A DNA stretch of 64,000 bases from Craterostigma plantagineum (taxonomy: Eukaryota > Streptophyta > Magnoliopsida > Lamiales > Linderniaceae): contig JAPQWV010000665.1 in assembly GCA_027422505.1 (NCBI GenBank), positions 186,001-250,000 of the forward strand, read 5' to 3'. This document shows positions 45,491 through 56,142 of this stretch, one piece after another. Each line of letters starts with the position of its first letter. Positions within the stretch are counted from its first letter, which is position 1. The translations under genes and the position numbers were made by a program. Below the pieces are notes generated by a model that did no database searches, was not told where the DNA came from, and was given only the letters and a program-made list of their open reading frames with translations.

Positions 45491-45911
45491 CTAGAGGGTT
45501 TTAGGTACCTATTTAAAAATGAGTCCATCTCTGTTATACTTATTAGTCCGTATGAATTTCTACCTAGTCTAGATTTATCATAGTCACCGGAAGACTTACT
45601 ATCATGCACAGAGTTATCAAACGAGGCCTTGGATTTGGGTTTCCTCAGTCTTAAGCTTTGGAAGCCATTTTTCTAGTAGTGAAGCTCTCTTTGTCTTAGT
45701 TTTAGAAACGCGCTTTGGATACTTTTATTGTTTTGTTTTTGATCGTTTCTATTTCTTTAAAGACGTGCAAGTCATTTTGCGAGCTTGTGTGTAAAACCGA
45801 TTATGCATGGGAAAATGATTGTTTGAATAGAAGGGTGAGTTTTGCGATACATGAGAAAAAAAATATGGTACAAAAGTTTTTGATGGAAGAAAATCTATGA
45901 CAAAAGGCTCA

Positions 45912-46707
45912 TTAAAATCGCAGGTCCTTCACAATATCTTCCTTTCTAACCCAGACTTGACTTTTCGATGGCTCTTTTTTAGGTCCTGAAAATTTCAAAG
46001 CATTAGTACATAAAAGCTTATCATTAGAAGTCAATGTATATGTGAGTGATTGTAGTCTTAATTTTTCTTTAAGTTTATAGATTTCCTCAAGAAGTGTCTG
46101 CCTTTCGTTATCCGAGGACTTTCTTTTTCTTTCGAGAGTGGAGTGTAGATCACTAATTTCCTTATGCATTCTGGCATATACCCTGATGCAAACGTCGTCA
46201 TCTGTTTCTCACTCGTTGATTCATTTGAGGTATCTCCTTCGATCGGACGAGGAACATCTGATTCAAATTCAGTTATTGCAGAACATTTTCTTTCTTTTAA
46301 CTTTCATTTAAGTCTGAGTAATCAAATGATATTTGAGCTTGATTGCGTGTTTGTATTTCATCTTGACTGACAAAAGGCATGAGATTTGTCATACTACCTA
46401 TTTGCATGTATTTGAGATCGTATAAATAGGGTGCATTTGTTATGCCTTGCTTTAACTTACATGGGTTTTCAAAACCAAGTCCTTTATGTGAATTATAGAA
46501 ATCAATATTTGCAGGTTTGTTCAAGAAAATAGTCTGCTTTGACTGTTCTCGTCGGGTTAAGAGGTCCTCCAGTTTTTCAATCTTGGAGTACAGTTTTTCC
46601 CTTTCAATACATAGCAAGTCGTATTTCGCTGAGGTGTCCATTGCTTTATCTCTATGGGACCTCATTTCTACGGCTAACTCGTTGGCTTTAGCCTCGGATT
46701 TTAGCAC
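45912..46707 (-). pseudogene. gag coiled-coil region (element 2)
   Basis: Heptad-rich Glu/Lys/Leu text (LCIEREKLYSKIEKLEDLLT), then IFLNKPANIDFYNSHKGLGF, and a further coiled segment at 46169-45912. It aligns by eye with 21301-21852 of element 1, including the FYDPREGLGF / FYNSHKGLGF block. The frame is interrupted between the two segments. Confidence 0.7.
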
Positions 46708-47096
46708 TTGAACTTCTAAATTTGTGACTTTCTCATTAGCTACCAGTACATGATTTTTCTCACATGCATACTCATACCTAAACTTATCTAGAACTTCTAG
46801 GTTATTCTGTAGATTCGCTTCTAATTCTCTAATTTACTTTTTACCCGGTTTGTTCGTTTATATAGAGTTAGAAATTCATTTTCCATTTTAAGAAATGAGT
46901 CATAGTCTGCTTCGCTCACCTCAACCATATCTAAGTTGTCAATGGTTTCCTTTCATGAGTCACTTCCTTCAGCTTTAGTTTCATCCTCTTTGTCATCCAG
47001 TCTGGATTTCAGTGCCATGTTTTCTTCCTCGCTGTCTGAAGTGTCCTCAAGCCAATGATCCTGTTCAGCCATCAAGACCATTCCCTTCTCCTTCTG

Positions 47097-48238
47097 CTAG
47101 GCCAATACTTTTCTTCGATAATAGTTGATATCCTTTTTCTTTGGCAATCTACGTTCTCTGGCAAAGTGTCCAGTTTTCACACAATTGAAGCATTTTTCGG
47201 GTTGAGAGGCAGTTTCAGGGTTCTTCTCTTCATCTTGAGCCTTTCCCTTTGAACTAGAGGAAGTTCTTTGACGATTGGATGATGATCCAGGCTTCTTGTA
47301 GTATTTCTTCTGTACGAAGTTTGAGACCAATGCAAGTTGTTCTGTGAGCTCCTTGATTGTGATTTCCTTGAGTTCTCCATGTTTTGTGAGGTCCTTTAGT
47401 TCTTCATCCGAGTCTGAATCTCCTCCCTCCTGAGCTTGAGATGACTGAATGATCTCCTTGTCCTTTTATTGCTTTCTCGATGATCGTTCAGACATAAGTG
47501 CAAGTGTGTCGATTCCCACTGGCCTAGCTTCTTCCCTCCTTTCCTCCACGTAATTAGAGTGCTGGTTGAGATAGTCTAATAATGTGTGGATGATAACCTT
47601 GGCCAGATCATTCGTTTGTCTCATCATGATTGTCGTTGCTTCCCATTCTGGATGAAGTGATCCAAGGAACTTGATGTTGATCTCCATTACATTTTTGTAA
47701 CTCCGTTCATTTTCAGCTCATTTAGGAGGACAAGGAATCGATGGAATGTTTCTTGAAGAGTTTCACCATTGTTTGCCTGAAAGCGATCATAAGCGATGAG
47801 AGTATTCGCCATTCTTGCCATTGTGTTTACCTCTGTCCCCTGCATCATAATCCGTAGGGCATCCCACATTTCTGTTGCGCTTCCACTACGTTCGAGTTTT
47901 ATCAGAATGTCGTTGGGAATGACTTGCAACATATATGATTTTGCAACTTTATCGGCCTTAAGTCGCAGTTTTTCTTCGTCATTGCATTGGTTGATAGTCT
48001 TCAAGATACTCTATTCTTCTCTTAAATGAGTGGTGTTTGTACTGGCTGGGATTATGGTCTAGTACTGCTTAGGTCCGTTTTAAATAGATTCCAGCAAGTT
48101 CTCTTAATTGTCCTTGCTTTCAATGAAGTTGATGAACCTTCTCTTCCAGACTGCATACTCTTCATGTCGGATGATGGGAAGTCTAACATCATTTCCCGTG
48201 CTAAGGGAGTCCATTTCTTGTGTTTTGGATGTGATCAT
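47097..48238 (-). pseudogene. copia gag (element 2) with degenerate zinc knuckle
   Basis: The likely start is the ATG at 48214 (MDSLSTGNDVRLPIIR), since it aligns with MDGLAIGSDNRAPLLR of element 1. Another ATG lies at 48238. Three in-frame stops follow by about 48010. The frame is then open through LKADKVAKSYMLQVIPNDIL and FHRFLVLLNELKM to 47687, and from there EINIKFLGSLHPEWEATTIM to 47466. The knuckle at about 47205-47160 is C-FN-C-VKTG-H-FARE-R, again lacking the fourth Cys. Confidence 0.88.
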
Positions 48239-48349
48239 GAACGTGTAATGTGAGGAAAAATTAAATCTGAATCAAAAATTTGGTCAAAATAAAATTTTGA
48301 GAATTGACTTTGAGACACGGGTGTGGTATGTGATATTTTGGGTAGATAT

Positions 48350-49020
48350 GAGAATTCATGAATTGAAATAGTAAAACATTGTTTCGCAATGGAGAGGGAT
48401 TCGCGACGTATCGGATCACGAACTGGTCTGAGAGAGAATTCGCGAAAGTTAACTCTCGCGAAGTGATTATATTTGCGAAGTGACTGTGTCTCAAAGTGAT
48501 CGGATCGCGAATTGGTAATTCGCAAACTAGTATAAGTTCATGAGTTCGTCAAATAGTCCTGATTCGCGAAGTAGTCTGGGTTCGCGAAATGGGAGCTCGA
48601 TTTGTGAATTGAGGACAGTATCCGCGAAATGATCGGGTTCGCGAAGTACTTTTGATTCGCGGAATGAGAAGATCGCGAAGTGGTTGAAAAAGGTGATTCG
48701 CAAAAATGACTGAATTTGCGAATTGGCTGGGTCGCGAATTTGTCTGGAGTTCGCGAACTAGCCTGGTTATCCAAATTCGTGAAACTGATCTTCAGTTTGT
48801 GAAATAATCGTTTCGCGAACTGTCCTGGAATTCGCCAATTGTTTGATGGTAGGATTCGTGAAATCTGACGAACCGTGAAATTTCAAGTCGTGAAACTTAA
48901 CTTGCCTGTCTGACCTGAATTCGTGAAACTTGATACTTCCAATTCGCCAAATTCTTCCTTGATTCAGAATTCGTGTTACGATTGGACGAGATGTTCGCTG
49001 AGTCGAGAGTTCGTAACATT
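48350..49020 (-). repeat. Leader word array of copia element 2 (TTCGCGAA type)
   Basis: Repeated TTCGCGAA, TCGCGAAGTG and decayed forms (TTCGTGAA, TTTGTGAA) at 15-40 bp intervals, between the gag start and the lost 5' LTR. Same word as 40200-41430. Confidence 0.88.
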
Positions 49021-49089
49021 AGGACCATCTTCTGATTATCACGCTATCTTGTAACCGCTGCACCATTCCTCTAACGCATCGAAATGGGC

Positions 49090-50723
49090 GTCTGATGACG
49101 AGTGCTGTGAAATAATTGATCAATATTGGCGACATGCAGACCCTTTACAATCTGATTGTTGACTTCTTTAGTACATACAGCGTAGCCATGCCAAGCTAAG
49201 AAAGTGGAGTAGCGGTTTTTACGAACACATACGGAGAACCAAGACGGAAATCAAACAGAAATTGAAGACCTAAAAAATTTGAATTCACTAATGACGTTCG
49301 GAAGCTTGAGACTATCCTAAGGTGGAGGTTGCATAGCATTTTGAGTCAAGTAGAAATATATTGGAAGCAGAGAAGTAAGATCGAGTGGCTGTAACATGGA
49401 GATAGGAACACTAAATTTTTTCACGTCAAGCTTCTAATAGACAACGTGCTAATAATGTTCATGGTTTACAGGACTCCGCTGGTGTATGTCAGACTTCTCA
49501 GCTAGCTATGGAAAAACTTTGGAGTATTTTGATGTGATCTTCACCTCTACTAAACCCTCGGAGGTCGAGATTGATGAGGTGTCTGCTGTCCTGACACCAT
49601 GCTTACCCATGAAAGGAATGATGACCTGCTAGGACCATATAGCAGAGGGGTCAAGTCGGTACTTGATTCGTGGCACCGTTCAAATCACATGGCCCAGATG
49701 GCTTTACTCCAATTTTTGAGAAATATTGGAAAACTGTTGGTAATTGAAATACTCGTACTTCCTGAATTTTCTAATAATGGGGCGTCGTCTTCTTCTTTTC
49801 AGGAAACGAATGTGATGCTTACTCCCAAGTGCCGTGAGCCTACTAAAGTGACTATGTTCTGTCCTATTAGCCTTTGCAGCATTATTTATCGAATATCATC
49901 TAAGTGTATTGCAAATGGCTAAAATCTTTTATGAACATGTTAATCTTGCTTACGCAATAGGCCTTTATTCCTCGTCGGTTAATCACTGACAACGTCCTGC
50001 TGGCTTGAGATTAATCATATGCTTAAACAGAGACATTCGGATAGATAGGGCTATGCATCTATCAAGCTAGACATTAGCAAAGCGTACGACCGTGTTGAGT
50101 TGCCTTTACTGAGGAAAGTACTTTGTAAGTTGGGTTTTCACGATAGATTCGTAAACTTGATTGTCTCATGTTTAAATCAGTTACGTATTATTTTATGCTT
50201 AACGAACACTGCTTTGGCCGAGTTACGCCCACAAGAGGCCTTCGTCAAGGAGATCCTCTTTCCTCGTATTTGTTTCTTGTTTGTACATAGGCTTTTACTG
50301 GACTATTTCGGAAAGTGGAGGAAGCACGGGAGATACATTTTCTGTTAGCCGAGGAGCACCAACAATATCGCACCTTTTATTTGCAAATTACACCTTAATT
50401 TTCTATAAGGTAACAGGAGAGGCGACAAGTCGCATTAGGTCCATTCTCGAGTCCTACGAGTGGGCGTCAGCTCAAAAGATAAACTTTGGTAAATAATCTG
50501 TGAATTTTTCTCCAGCCGTTGAGAAACAAATGTGATTATCTCTATGCTCAGAGCTTGGAATCGTGGAATCACGAAAGATGTATTTAAGATTACCCTCTAT
50601 CGCCGGTGTAAATAAAAACGAAGTCTTCTCTTTTATTAAGTATCATATTTAGAAACATATCAGCGGCTGGTCAGAAAACTCTTATCCCAATCGGGTCGAG
50701 ACGTTTTGATTAAATTCGTACTT
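49090..50723 (+). pseudogene. L1-type LINE ORF2 relic, reverse transcriptase part
   Basis: Plus-strand text in shifting frames. KLRKWSSGFYEHIRRTK is about 49190. YWKQRSKIEWL-stop-HGDRNTKFFHV is about 49360-49430. TMFCPISLCSIIYRISSKCI matches the RT block usually read as DFRPISL. YASIKLDISKAYDRVE is the first catalytic Asp block (about 50050-50100). LLFANYTLIFYK (about 50367-50402) stands where active enzymes have FADD. SILESYEWASAQKINFGK follows. The endonuclease part is missing on the left, where copia element 2 begins. The gypsy element at 50724 splits the text, which resumes at 59310. Confidence 0.88.
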
Positions 50724-51224
50724 TGTAACGACCCTAGCCATCGCTACCATTTCTAGCCTTGTCTTACGTGTCTAACTACGTATTTAGTTAGATAAACCAC
50801 GAAAATGCGGAATAAATTTTTTCCTTTTCATAAGGAACATCAATTCATTACATGTCAAAAGAATGTCAAAAGGACGCTTCCAAATTATTCCTAATTGCAT
50901 TCTAGTCTATCTACATGTGTCGTGTCTACATTCGCAGCAAAAGTACTCCTATGCGCCCGGCCTCACAGGTCGTCGTCCACGTACACACCACCCCCAAAAG
51001 ACGCTCGGAAGCTTCAAAAGATGCCTTGCCGGCTAGGCGGTCACGTACCGTGATCAGACGAACCTACAACACACAAAACGTGGGATGAGCTTATATAGCC
51101 CAGTAAGTGAAACTTATGCATGCAGTGCCCGTGTCATGACTTGCATAGGCATATACGCCAATACTCATTTATCCTCATGTCATGTCTTGTCTTGTCATGT
51201 CTTGTCATGTCTTATAGGATCCCT

Positions 51225-51465
51225 AATACACGTCTCTTGTCTTGCACGTGTCTTATATTGTAGGGTCCTCGGCAATTTCTGCCACGAGGGCATTCGCCCG
51301 ATTTACACGTCTCATGTCTTGCACGTGTCTTGTCATGATATCGGTGACGTAGAAGTCACCTCGTAGCATGAAAAAGCCGTACCACACGTCTCTTGTCTTG
51401 CACGTGTGTTATCATAGTAATATTAGTAATCACACGTCTCTTGTCTTGCACGTGTGTTGTTTAGT
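51225..51465. promoter_or_regulatory. Four 24-bp hairpin repeats with G-box (CACGTG) motifs
   Basis: Four copies of ACACGT, a 12-nt centre (CTCTTGTCTTGC or CTCATGTCTTGC), and ACGTGT. The arms are inverted, and each right arm forms CACGTG, the plant G-box core bound by bZIP and bHLH factors. The copies lie near 51229, 51307, 51382 and 51431, and recur in the other LTR at about 56648-56875. A regulatory role is inference. Confidence 0.6.
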
Positions 51466-52059
51466 AATGAGTAGTAAATTATCGTTAACAACTATTTGTC
51501 GCGCCCCGGCGATCATGCATATCTCTTGTCATGTCATGTCATGTCATGTTATGTCATAAAACCCTCGTGAGACTCGTGAATGCTCGTGAAATGCAAGTGT
51601 GAAATACCAATGCCTTGTCGTGCCATGTCATATAAAGTATCATTCATGCCATGTCATGTAATGGGTAATTCATGTCATGAAATAGTTCACATCATCACAT
51701 AGAAGCACGTAAACACATAAATAATACGGACATAATTTTATGTGTTGTAGTGGAAGAGTCCCACTTACCTGTCGTCCGAGCGTAATTAATATCCTCCCCG
51801 TTAGCTCCTAACGTACGACCTTTTAGAATAAAAGGGTTATGACGTTAGTACTATTGCTTTCCTTGGCTAGTTCGTCGAAATAATAATTTTCGTCATGTTT
51901 AGTTATTTAGACTTTGTATAAATTCCCTAGGCCTCGCATCTCTCGATTTGCCTTATTAAATTTTCCAAGTCGATTAATTCTTATTCCGTATTATATTTAA
52001 ATAGAGTTCTCGGCCTTTTGATAAATTTCTAAGTTAGAGAATTTTAAATTTCTTTTGTG

Positions 52060-53070
52060 AAAGGCTCGGCGAAAGTCGGTTGATTTTATTTGGTTTCTCC
52101 CGACTTTTCGTGCGTGGGATTTCAACTTGATTTAGGCAGAGATTTCGATATATTCTTCCAAGGTAGATTTCGATTTGTGTTATTAGGTGGATCTCGACAT
52201 TATGTTTCTGAAGATGTCGAGTTTTCATGCTTTCGACATTTATGCTGTTATCGCTTAAAAGATATCGAAGTGGATTAAACATTAAATCTCGACATCATAC
52301 TAAAAGGATTCGACATTTTATTAGATTTCGACATGGGTTAAAATCTCGGGTTGCATGGTTAATTCGGTCTCGACATTTATGTGTAAGAATTCGACATTTG
52401 TTTGTGTAAGGATTCGACATTTGGGCTTTTGAAGGGTTTCGACATTTATACTACAGAAATCTCGGTATCTTCCTAGCTTAGACATCTTGAATTAAAAATG
52501 TCGACATGAGCTCATCATAAATCTCGACATCATTGTCGAGATAAATCTCGACATGATATGTCGAACGGGTCTCGACATTGTATGTTTATGAACCCGACAT
52601 TTAAATTATTTAAAGATCTCGACATTTCCATGTTTCGACATTCTACCTAACATCTCAACATTTTTCTCTAGCTCGACACTTTTAGGGTAGCACTCGACAT
52701 TGTAAGCTCGACATTTTCATTGGTTCGACATTTGTACCGATTTCTTTGAATTCGACATTTGAGTTATTTAAAGATCTCGACATTTATATCGACATTTTGT
52801 CTCGACTTTTAGCGAATCTCGGTATAGGTGTGAAATCTCGACATGTTATTCGACATTTCATTTCGACATTTCAAACAGGAAATGTCGATACGTATTTAAC
52901 ATGGATCTCGACATTTTTAACTATCTAACCTCGGCATTCTTGATTCGACTTTTTACTCGGCTCGACATCTTCTTTAGTATAAGGACTCGACATTTTGATC
53001 TTGATTTTAATATCGACATTTGGCTCGACATTATATCTATCACTCGACATTTCTCATCTTCTTCATTCTT
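52060..53070. repeat. TCGACATT word array in the LTR
   Basis: About thirty occurrences of TCGACAT (mostly CTCGACATTT or TTCGACATTT) within 1 kb, spaced about 15-50 bp, all in one orientation, with a few inverted ATGTCGA. Decayed forms (CTCAACATT, CTCGGCATT) are interspersed. The same array is at 57480-58490 in the partner LTR. Confidence 0.93.
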
Positions 53071-53891
53071 CATCCCGTCGAACCATGGTTCTTAACTTTA
53101 TCCTACCCAACACTTAGCTAAGCTTAGAAGAATCTTTAACTATGTATTATAGCCCAAGGTTAGGGCTTTTGCCGTCTACAATTCATGGAAGTTCCTTGAG
53201 TTCCTAACTTCCCAAGCATAGTTAAATTAATTAATCATCTAACATAAATCAAAATAGCTTAAGTTGATAACTTCACTTACCAAATTTCGATGCTTGAGCT
53301 ACTTGGTGTGCGTTGTCTTAGAATCTTCTCGGCTCCTTCTTACTCCCTTTTTCACTTTGTTTTTTTTTTTTTCGATGGTCTCTTAGGTGTGGTTATGGAG
53401 TTTTTGATGGACTTGAAATGATTTTCTAAATGAGGTTTGGGTGGGTAGGGCTTAGGTGACGAAAATATCCCTTAAATCAAGGGAGTTTGTTTGCTAAAGT
53501 CATTTCTAAGGGTTTTGGGCCAATTTCTAAATTCCTAGCCCACTTGAGACCTTTAGTCATATTTTTACTCCTTGCCTAATTTCCCTCTTGGGTCTATTTT
53601 CGAAATTCTAATAAATTCGGGGACCGTGTGACCACAAATTAATTTCCACGAGTTATCTTAATCTCATAAGCACTTAAGGCACATAAGTAACATAAGGCAC
53701 ATAAATCACATCACGTGAAATCATGTAAACACATAGAAGCACATTAGACATAAATTAATTATGTGTCTTAAATAAAGTGTTTCACTTAAAATCCTAGCTT
53801 CCTAACGTAATTAACTCAACTATGTCTCAAATTAATTATCTCTGCTCTTAATTATGCCGTAAATCCCGTAATTAAATTTCCGGGTCTTACA

Positions 53892-53911
53892 TCCTCCCCC
53901 CTTAAAAGAAT
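53892..53911 (-). other. Polypurine tract of the giant-LTR gypsy element
   Basis: The minus strand reads TTTTAAGGGGGGAGGA directly before the LTR start TGTAAGACCC. Confidence 0.92.
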
Positions 53912-54851
53912 TTCGCCCCCGAAATTCCGTTAGCTGGGATAAGTCGGGCGACAATGTGTAGGGAGTTGTGCTAGCTCATTAGTTGGATGATAGGACACCT
54001 AATTGCTCGGAAAGGTATTTCCTTACTAAGAAGATGAAAGGAGTGAATTCTCGCAAAAGCAGAATGAGTTTCCCAAACTTTGCACTTCTAAGAAGGAAAG
54101 TTGATCTTAGCCCGACGGTCATCTCGCTCTAATATTAGAAATTAGATAAGGGATAGAGACAACAAGGGCATAGGTTTCCATCCTTGGTTTCCTCGTGCCT
54201 ACAGTTTATCGTGGCCTTCCTCCTTGATCTACCGATCATAATGATGACTACGATCTCGTGGTAGGAGACGTAAGTATTTTCTCTAAGCGGTTAGGTTCCA
54301 GCGTGAGAAGGAAAACTATGATGAACTTGCAAAGTATCCCTCTCTTTCTAGGAAACACGCCCAATTCTCATTCCTTAGGGTGAAAAGTAATCTTTGTGTA
54401 GCGACGAGAAATAAAATATTCGATCTGGAGTAAAAGGAGGAAAAGAGAATTCTACAACGGGTAGAATAAAATCTTTCCTATTGCCTTGGATTTCATGAGC
54501 TTAATTTCCTGGTTACGTAAGTAGAAAGATTGCTCAGGTGATCGATCGCATATCGCCTCGAGGAGCGAAGGAGATACTGAAATTCTAACTCCAGCATGGG
54601 TCGGAATCTCTAGCATCCATCACGCTTCCATTGCGCCTCTCTGATATTGGACCTATGGAGTCTTTGTTCCTTTACTAGGGAATTTAAATACGGTTTCCTA
54701 TTTTGAACGCTTATTTGTTAGGCTTCTGTTCGCATTGAATATCGAGCTGGCTCGATTAGATCGGCTAGAATTAATCCTGAGCCTTGCCACATAAGGGGTG
54801 AATGCAAAGGATGCAGGGTCCTAGGTTCACTAGAATACAAGTTGAGGTTCA
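53912..54851 (-). other. Non-coding interior after gag
   Basis: 940 bp between the gag stop and the polypurine tract, where a complete element would carry protease to integrase. I find no pol motif on either strand. Confidence 0.7.
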
Positions 54852-55985
54852 CTAAATGGATAGGGTACCTGCCGCCATAGGCGGTTTCTCTCCTGCTTCT
54901 TCTGCCGTGAGCATGTATACCCGAGCGGGTGCCGTCAACGGCTTGGCCTGATTTGCTCCCGGACTTCCCGATGCATTCTCTGGACAGGCTGCGGAGTAGT
55001 GGCCTGGCTTGCCACATTTAAAGCAGGTGGCATTTTGGGAGTAGCAGATGCCCGAATGTCGTCTTCCGCATCTCGGGCATGCTGGTATGGCGGGCTGAAA
55101 AGGTTGAGGCCTCCCCCGATTTGGGTTGGGCTGTTGGGGTGGTTCGGGCCTATTCTGAAAATTGGGTTTCGGGTCCTTGGGAATAAACGGCTTCTTCGGG
55201 GTGTTCCCGTCCCCTCTAAGTCCTTGTACTAACTTCCTTTTTGCCTCATGAGCTTGTGCAATTCTCATTTCAGCTTGTTCAGCCACCATAGCACGTTCCG
55301 CGACTTGAGCGTAAGTAGCCCCTTGGAGTCCGGCCATGCTTACATCACGGTATAGCTCCGGCTTCAGTCCCTCCAAGAATCGTTCGATTTTCAGTGAGTC
55401 CGTGCTCACCATATGGGCCGCAAACCGGGACAGTTGTTCGAACTTCCGGATATACTCTGCCACCTTCATCGTTCCTTGGCGGAGGTTGATAAACTCGTTC
55501 ATTCTCTGGGCACGCACTGGAGCAGTATAGTACTTGCTCCGGAAAAGCTCCTTGAAACGATCCCAAGTCATTGTAGCTGGGTCTTCAATGGTTAGGATGG
55601 TATCCCACCAATGTCCTGCGCTCCCCCTAAGTAGGTAGGTAGCGCACAAGACTTTTTCGGCTTCTGGGGTGCGGCTATGTTGGAACATGCTTTCCAACGT
55701 TCGAAGCCAATCCTCGGCCGAAGTTGGATCGACAGCGTCCTCAAATGTTGGGGGGTTTAACTTGCGAAACCTCTTTCCAACCATTTCAATCCTTTCAGTT
55801 TGAGGGGGTGTATTACTTGGTTGCCCTCCAGCACTTTGTTGCTGGAGTAGCTGCTGAATTTGGGCTGTTTGCTGGCGGACTAACTCCGTCAGCTGCAGGA
55901 TGATAGCATCCCGATTGTCAGTAGGGTTCGGAGTCTCCCTATCTCGATCGGCGTCCCTACTGCCTTCACCTCTAATTCTAACCAT
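54852..55985 (-). CDS. gypsy gag polyprotein, uninterrupted
   Basis: 377 codons from the ATG at 55985 (MVRIRGEGSRDADRD). A Gln-rich helical segment (about 28-52) precedes the retrotransposon gag core (about 85-215: AEDWLRTLESMF, AGHWWDTI, WDRFKELFRSKYY, NEFINLRQGTMKVAEYIRKF, RFLEGLKPELYRDV). A Pro/Asn-rich linker follows, then a Cys/His pair CPRCGRRHSG and the zinc knuckle CFKCGKPGHYSAAC (about 318-331) with all four ligands. The protein forms the particle and binds element RNA. The frame ends MAAGTLSI at a TAG exactly where the protease would begin. The gag core and iMet-type primer site point to a Tekay/Del-like chromovirus. It is intact and could supply gag if transcribed. Confidence 0.93.
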   Translation of the reverse strand: MVRIRGEGSRDADRDRETPNPTDNRDAIILQLTELVRQQTAQIQQLLQQQSAGGQPSNTPPQTERIEMVGKRFRKLNPPTFEDAVDPTSAEDWLRTLESMFQHSRTPEAEKVLCATYLLRGSAGHWWDTILTIEDPATMTWDRFKELFRSKYYTAPVRAQRMNEFINLRQGTMKVAEYIRKFEQLSRFAAHMVSTDSLKIERFLEGLKPELYRDVSMAGLQGATYAQVAERAMVAEQAEMRIAQAHEAKRKLVQGLRGDGNTPKKPFIPKDPKPNFQNRPEPPQQPNPNRGRPQPFQPAIPACPRCGRRHSGICYSQNATCFKCGKPGHYSAACPENASGSPGANQAKPLTAPARVYMLTAEEAGEKPPMAAGTLSI

Positions 55986-56126
55986 TTCTTTCGTTCTACC
56001 CCTGTCGTCCCTACGGCCAATAAATTACTCAACACGAGAAGATCACATAGACATAACACTTACAGGCAAGGCTGCTTCCGCGCTTTTGGGTGTGTGTACA
56101 TGGATAGTCTGCAGGACCTGTGACCG
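55986..56126 (-). other. Untranslated leader of the giant-LTR gypsy element
   Basis: Short segment between the primer site and the gag ATG, with no notable repeats. Confidence 0.8.
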
Positions 56127-56128
56127 AA

Positions 56129-56140
56129 GCTCTGATACCA
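56129..56140 (-). other. Primer-binding site of the giant-LTR gypsy element
   Basis: The minus strand reads TGGTATCAGAGC two bases after the LTR end, initiator-Met type. Confidence 0.93.
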
Positions 56141-56142
56141 AC

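Larger units (their letters stand above)
36358..49030 (-). mobile_element. Second Ty1/copia element, related to family A, 5' LTR missing
   Basis: On the minus strand: word-rich leader (49020-48240), gag (48214-47097), coiled-coil region, protease, integrase, reverse transcriptase, RNase H (to 42123), three G-rich tracts, second word array, ORF3 (40013-36706), polypurine tract and 3' LTR. The LTR begins TGTTAGGAATATTTT, the same 15 nt as element 1, and gene blocks are recognisably related throughout. No 5' LTR or primer site follows the leader. Sequence passes into a LINE relic by about 49090, so the 5' end is lost. All genes are disrupted. Confidence 0.9.
50724..53891 (-). repeat. 3' LTR of the giant-LTR gypsy element
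   Basis: 3168 bp, nearly identical to 56143-59309. It contains G-box hairpin repeats (51225-51465), CATGTC/CTTGTC words (51175-51680) and the TCGACATT array (52060-53070). Confidence 0.95.

Noticed and set aside
49030..49060. Possible degenerate primer site of copia element 2 (CTTCTGATTATCA)
   Set aside because: Too many mismatches to GGCTCTGATACCA, and no LTR follows.
51160..51680. Possible CRISPR-like repeat-spacer pattern (CATGTC / CTTGTC, ACACGT...ACGTGT)
   Set aside because: Plant LTR context, variable spacing and repeat lengths, no cas genes; ordinary LTR subrepeats.
52034..53095. Small plus- and minus-strand frames in the gypsy LTR, repeated at 57453-58514
   Set aside because: LTR sequence, identical in both LTRs, dominated by the TCGACATT words.
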